DNA of 64,000 nt from Mesostigma viride. Its lineage: Eukaryota; Streptophyta; Mesostigmatophyceae; Mesostigmatales; Mesostigmataceae. This document shows, piece by piece, positions 42,813 through 64,000 of the stretch (its first letter is position 1; every line of letters starts with the position of its first letter). Location: assembly GCA_009746045.1 (NCBI GenBank), contig RPFO01000213.1, positions 350,564 through 414,563 on the forward strand, given 5' to 3'. The translations under genes and the position numbers were made by a program. Under the pieces are notes generated by a model. It ran no database searches. It saw nothing but the letters and a program-made list of their open reading frames with translations, and was not told the origin of the DNA.

Positions 42813-43165
42813 GGATGGTGAAAGCTATCTAGGTCCTAGTTACAGGGGTGTGGGCACCGCGGCCCGAATCGTTATGAATGCCATACTTGGTCACACGCGG
42901 AGCCCCCACAGGCTTGGGGGTGGTCTCCTTCATCACTACTTGCCATCTATCCTTGCGCACCATCTGCCTCCATATTACAGACAAACCAGGAGGCTGCCCG
43001 GGTGTGAGCCCGTCACGTCTAGTGTAGCACATGTCCATGCCGAGTCTATCACGAAAAGTCCACGGGTGGCGGCCCTACCGCGCGCGGCCGGGGGCACGCC
43101 AGGTGAGGACATATCGCCCAGGCTGGGCGGCCTTGGTGCCAGCTAGTCTATCTGAGGTATCTACT
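42813..43165 (-). pseudogene. LINE ORF2 C-terminal fragment
   Basis: This segment is the reverse complement of 16577-16935. The minus strand reads RRDGLTPGQPPGL and neighbouring C-terminal ORF2 sequence in decayed frames, ending at CTTTCACCATCCATTCC. It abuts the ORF1 fragment without a tail, so it is a rearranged junction. 43166-43610 has no recognised gene; an AATAAA on the minus strand lies at 43419-43424. Confidence 0.6.
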
Positions 43166-43610
43166 TTTGCTTGTTACACAGAATAATTCCACGCAGATGC
43201 GCATCTCACAAGTCATGGTCAGATGGGGGGTACTGGCGATTGCCGCCTACGCTTCCCGCGCCCCAACATTGACAGGGAACACAAGGTTCGAAACCTGTCT
43301 GACAAATGGCACACTATGTTGTCACCCTACGACAATGATTGACTATTCAATCATAAGTTAATGTGATATCCATTTCTGGCCTTGCTTTGCTTTGCATGCA
43401 TCACCACAAAACATCAAATTTATTACAATATGTGTGCTAGCTTATACGGTGGAATAACACAGACATGTCTACCAGATGGCAACACGGCCATCTGTATGCT
43501 AGGGTGAGCACACTATGTGAATTTGCAGGGCCAGCCCACAGCAGCTGTGCCCCTGCTCTACCCACATCTCCTTACATGGCTAACAGCCGAAAAAAAAAAT
43601 TATGTAGGAC

Positions 43611-44930
43611 AGGCAAAAAAGAAAACTCAAACTACCTAGCTATGGGGGTACTTTGTCCCAACCCAGGTTCACCCTCGGGTTAGTTAAACCATTTCCCCCC
43701 TGACCTCCCACACAAGGGTGAGGTCAGTTGATAGCTAAAAGACGAGAGATGAAAACGGGAAGACGTCAAAACTCGACGCCACCGAAGTGGTGGAGATGAA
43801 ACAGCAAAGACTTCCGTCAATGATCGTCACAGAAAACAAGTATCAAACTACCGCCGAAGCAAGAACAGCAGGTTCGGCGGCAATTATTTTCTTAGTCAAG
43901 CAACGCAACAGGTCGACAAATATTTCATCTCGAACCAGAAAATCCCAAAGTCGGCGCAATGATAGACTTTGCCATCAAACCACCGTCGTATGAAATATTC
44001 TGGAACTGCCGACACTGGGTCTGAGGATGGAGATTCTTGACTGTTTTAGGGTTTCAGGCAAAAAAGAAAACTCAAACTACCTAGCTATGGGGGTACTTTG
44101 TCCCAACCCAGGTTCACCCTCGGGTTAGTTAAACCATTTCCCCCTGACCTCCCACACAAGGGCGAGGTCAGTTGATAGCTAAAAGACGAGAGATGAAAAC
44201 GGGAAGACGTCAAAACTCGACGCCACCGAAGTGGTGGAGATGAAACAGCAAAGACTTCCGTCAATGATCGTCACAGAAAACAAGTATCAAACTACCGCCG
44301 AAGCAAGAACAGCAGGTTCGGCGGCAATTATTTTCTTAGTCAAGCAACGCAACAGGTCGACAAATATTTCATCTCGAACCAGAAAATCCCAAAGTCGGCG
44401 CAATGATAGACTTTGCCATCAAACCACCGTCGTATGAAATATTCTGGAACTGCCGACACTGGGTCTGAGGATGGAGATTCTTGACTGTTTTAGGGTTTCA
44501 GGCAAAAAAGAAAACTCAAACTACCTAGCTATGGGGGTACTTTGTCCCAACCCAGGTTCACCCTCGGGTTAGTTAAACCATTTCCCCCCTGACCTCCCAC
44601 ACAAGGGTGAGGTCAGTTGATAGCTAAAAGACGAGGGATGAAAACGGGAAGACGTCAAAACTCGACGCCACCGAAGTGGTGGAGATGAAACAGCAAAGAC
44701 TTCCGTCAATGATCGTCACAGAAAACAAGTATCAAACTACCGCCGAAGCAAGAACAGCAGGTTCGGCGGCAATTATTTTCTTAGTCAAGCAACGCAACAG
44801 GTCGACAAATATTTCATCTCGAACCAGAAAATCCCAAAGTCGGCGCAATGATAGACTTTGCCATCAAACCACCGTCGTATGAAATATTCTGGAACTGCCG
44901 ACACTGGGTCTGAGGATGTAGATTCTTGAC
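43611..44930. repeat. 444/445-bp tandem array, three near-identical copies
   Basis: Units start AGGCAAAAAAGAAAACTC at 43611, 44056 and 44500, and the last ends GATTCTTGAC at 44930. Only a few substitutions separate them. Each unit has inverted motifs, GACCTCCCACAC...GTGAGGTC and CCGCCGAA...TTCGGCGG. A 68-codon frame present in every copy is likely chance. The array ends about 2 bp beyond the stop codon of the adjacent gene and so would form its 3' UTR. Confidence 0.95.
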
Positions 44931-44932
44931 AC

Positions 44933-60918
<15,986 letters not shown>

Positions 60919-60939
60919 CTGCGCAAAAAGCCACCACAG

Positions 60940-61017
60940 CAGAGATCCCATCCACAGCCACGCAGCAGAGATCCCATCCACAGCCACGCAGCAGAGATCC
61001 CATCCACAGCCATGCAG
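60940..61017. repeat. 26-bp tandem repeat, three copies
   Basis: AGCAGAGATCCCATCCACAG units adjoin the acceptor side of the 60829-60918 exon. 61018-61717 has no recognised gene. Confidence 0.9.
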
Positions 61018-61717
61018 CGCACGAAAACGAAAGAATGACTGGCATGCCATAACTCAAAATCTCAAATTGGGGCAGCAGACAAGTCCCGTCCTTGCCTCAT
61101 CACGACCTCACCCTCCGCTGGCAAAGTGTTGCACTGGAACACGTTCGGGTAGGCCATGCCACGTTGAGGAAGGAACTTCTGTTGATGCGCTTCACCTTCA
61201 AACCTGCAACCATGGCTCGGCAATCATCCAGCCATATGGACAGGGCAATACACAGCCCTCCAATGCCCAACAATACCCATGCGCTGGCCATAATCCACAC
61301 TCCGACACAGTTGCAAGGCATAACCACAGATTGGCCATGGCCCTATATTGTAGTCCAGGCTGGCCAGGGTCCTGTGTGTGCATCAGGCGGAGGCTTTCGG
61401 GGTTCTCTAAGCGGGTTTCTTTTCAAGAAGGAACAAAAGGAAGATATAGAGAGCGTTGCAGAGTCAGCAAACGCTACCGTAGCGTTTGACTAGAAACTTA
61501 TCTATGCATATGAGGCATTTGTTACGGTTTAAATGAGATGTGCTTAGTTCCACGGTATACCCTCTTTAAAAGTCCGCGGATTCGTACTTGGTGTGCTAGG
61601 CCAACTAGGAACTGCAGGGGCTTGTTGAGGCCATATCAGTACGTGTACGTAGGCAGATTTGGTGACATCGATAGGTAATGGGAGGCCTGCCATCTTAAGG
61701 ACACTTGGGTATTTTCG

Positions 61718-64000
61718 AATCGGTTTTCTCTGAATATAGTTTAATTAACGCATGCGGGAAAGATAGGGCCGCTATGCCTTGGCCTGGATGTGGAAGGCTG
61801 TCTGCGACATGGGCTGACTAATTCGATCTGTACAAAGGGTTTCCTGTTCGCCCGAATTTTCCATGGATGACCCGGTTGTTTATAAGGGTCAGTGGCTATT
61901 AATTAGTGGTCCGAGAAAATTAATGGTAGGTTTTATACGACTTCCTTGCAAAGATCCGTGTTTGGTTGCACCAGCTGAGCTTAGGTGGGGACCTGTAGGG
62001 TCGGCTGGTTGCTTAACGAATCTTTGGCTGATTTGGGTTCTTTAGTGAGTCGTGATGAATTATTGTATAGTGGATTCGGACCGGCCCAAGGGGTCGATGG
62101 GCGAGTTTTATGTTTGTCAGTCTTGGGAACCTTGTACAATACCTGTACGGTTAACACACTAGCCTGGGGGTGCGTGGCCACGTTGTTTGTAGTGGCGTTT
62201 TCAGCACTGTTCAGGCCGGCGTGTGACGCATGCCGGTGTTGGAGGATGATGTCAGCTTGTGTGTCGGCGGGCCATGCAAGCTAGGCAGGCAATGATCCGC
62301 AATTATTTCTTTCCCAATGGCGGCAATGGCCGCCTGCGCAAAATTGCACATTCTAGCGCAGGTTGCATCTGTCTTGTAGCCGAGGCAGATGGTGGCACAA
62401 TCGCTAAGTTGTCCGACCAAGCATAGTATAGTTGGTCGTGCAACGGAAAGAAAAATTTAAATTTACCCCCATGTCGTTTTTCCCCGGCTGCGTGTCTTAT
62501 TGACGTGGGCGAAGGATGGGGCGCTACTTCGGCGGTTTGACCAGCTTCGGCGGAGCTGTTCATAAGTTACTAAAACAGCTCTAGTGTCACATCGCAGGCT
62601 TGCCACCTTGCGATGGTGCGTGGGAAGTGATTTGGACTCAAAAGGTCCTGAGCCAGGTTCCGGTCAGCAACGGCCTGTTTTTTTCATAAATTATTTTTTG
62701 TGGCGGCAGGTCAGTTGTCCAGTTGCCCCTGCCGAGGAGGGGTAGTTGGGGACAATAGGAGCCGCGCGAGAGTTGCGCTCCGAAGCTAGAAATTTCCCTA
62801 TTGCGAGACTCGAGTTCCAGGGAGGGCGTCCTAGGGAGGCGAGGCTACGCCAGACCTTTGTCGTTCCTTTTCGTCTCAGCACCTGCTGCGCGGCTCAGTC
62901 TATTATGGTGCGGTAAGACCTCTTTCCTTTTTGGACGGTTCCGGAATTGCGAAATGCTGGCTCTTTTGGGGGGCTTGCTTTTGGGGTGGTCACCGGCTTG
63001 TGTCGCATTGAACCAGCGGGCCCCTGCGAGGGTTAATATAGCCTAGCGCGGGCTGAGTCGCCATTTAAGATGTTGCGACACGCTCTTTCGCGCACGGTGG
63101 TCATGAGTTTAATCGGCGCAATGGGGTTGGCGCCAGGGGGGGGTAATTGGGTGGAGGCTTCTTGCTTCCGCGTGCGGATTGAGAAGCCTTAAGGCCACTG
63201 TTAACTGCTGCATTTGTGGCAGGGCTCCACTTATTGTATTCAATCAAATGCTGGTCTTCTTGGGAGCTCAGTGATCTTAATCGGTTTTCTCTGAATATAG
63301 TTTAATTAACGCATGCGGGAAAGATAGGGCCGCTATGCCTTGGCCTGGATGTGGAAGGCTGTCTGCAACATGGGCTGACTAATTCGATCTGTACAAAGGG
63401 TTTCCTGTTCGCCCGAATTTTTCTTGGATGACCCGGTTGTTTATAAGGGTCGGTGGCTATTAATTAGTGGTCCGAGAAAATTAATGGTAGGTTTTATACG
63501 ACTTGCTTGCAAAGATTCGTGTTTGGTTGCACCAGCTGAGCTTAGGTGGGGACCTGTAGGGTCGGCTGGTTGCTTCACGAATCTTTGGCTGATTTGGGTT
63601 CTTTAGTGAGTCGTGATGAATTATTGTATAGTGGATTCGGACCGGCCCAAGGGGTCGATGGGCGAGTTTTATGTTTGTCAGTCTTGGGAACCTTGTACAA
63701 CTACCTGTACGGTTAACGCACTAGCCTGGGGGTGCGTGGCCACGTTGTTTGTAGTGGCGTTTTCAGCACTGTTCAGGCCGGCGTGTGACGCATGCCGGTG
63801 TTACTTAATTTAGGATGATGTCAGCTTGTGTGTGGGCGGGCCATGCCTTAAGCAAGCTAGGCAGGCAATGATCCGCAATTGTTTCTTTCCCCTCCCTCCC
63901 ACCCTGGAGGCTTCTTGCTTCCGCGTGCGGATTTAGAAACCTTAAGGCCACTGTTAACTGCTGCATTTGTGGCAGGGCTCCACTTATTGTATTCAATCAA
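61718..64000 (+). mobile_element. Split-direct-repeat element C, cut by window end
   Basis: A1 61718-62315, unique body 62316-63151 (836 bp), B1 63152-63281, A2 63279-63891, 13-bp spacer, B2 63905-64000 (incomplete). A copies differ by several small indels (for example TTACTTAATTTAGG versus TTGGAGG). AAT starts A1 and joins B1 to A2. The start AATCGGTTTTCTCTGAA and the B core ACTTATTGTATTCAATCAAA match elements A and B. No ORF of note in the body. Confidence 0.8.

Noticed and set aside
43787-44882. 68-codon frame repeated three times in the tandem array
   Set aside because: Identical because the array units are identical; no domain and no separate evidence of coding.
43611-44930. CRISPR array or retrozyme (hammerhead) interpretation of the 444-bp repeats
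   Set aside because: Units are 444 bp without spacers, and I could not find a CTGATGA...GAAA hammerhead core.

Overview
The window is nuclear DNA of a eukaryote. It has spliced genes with GT..AG introns, LTR retrotransposons with 5-bp target duplications, L1-type LINEs, PiggyBac and Harbinger relics, MITEs and many microsatellites. The one recognisable host gene ends in a Root_cap/VWD-like domain, a family I know from streptophytes and related green algae. Split-direct-repeat retroelements are also known from green algae such as Volvox. I therefore infer a repeat-rich green-lineage alga (charophyte or chlorophyte) or an early land plant. The species is not decided by the sequence.

Layout. 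1-4.1 kb: non-coding sequence with degenerate tandem repeats and a possible exon pair near 2.6-2.9 kb. 4.1-14.8 kb: a LINE ORF1 pseudogene (+) split by a complete 10-kb LTR retrotransposon (4360-14400, TSD CAAGC). Inside that element lie a broken gag, a Harbinger-type MITE (9102-9775, TSD TTA) and two non-autonomous elements with split direct repeats (5144-6940 and 10430-12428). 16.1-17.8 kb: LINE ORF2 and ORF1 fragments with (TTAA)n tails. 18768-28863: a second LTR element of the same family (TSD AGCAT) with near-identical LTRs. It carries a gag with a 67-unit pure CAG tract, a MITE in gag, an R2-like LINE endonuclease fragment and a broken protease, but no RT or integrase. 28993-37082: a young, apparently intact Ty1/copia-like element (TSD CTTAC) with gag and pol in one frame separated by a single TGA. 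Its pol has the unusual order integrase-protease-RT-RNase H. 37.2-43.2 kb: more LINE ORF1 and ORF2 relics, mostly on the minus strand.

43.6-44.93 kb is a three-copy 444-bp tandem array that stops about 2 bp from the stop codon of the host gene. That gene runs on the minus strand from at least 60.9 kb to 44.93 kb. It has a series of short phase 1-1 exons, each carrying one cysteine-rich module, and ends with two long exons encoding the VWD/Root_cap-like domain. Its introns hold a foldback MITE, a decayed PiggyBac transposase, microsatellites and several decayed copies of its own exons. 61.7-64 kb holds a third split-direct-repeat element, cut by the window edge.

The most unusual content is the family of short split-direct-repeat (DIRS/PAT/Ngaro-like architecture) elements with no recognisable coding capacity. 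Next is the copia element with rearranged pol order and probable UGA readthrough. All splice sites and domain calls were made by eye; no search or alignment program was run.
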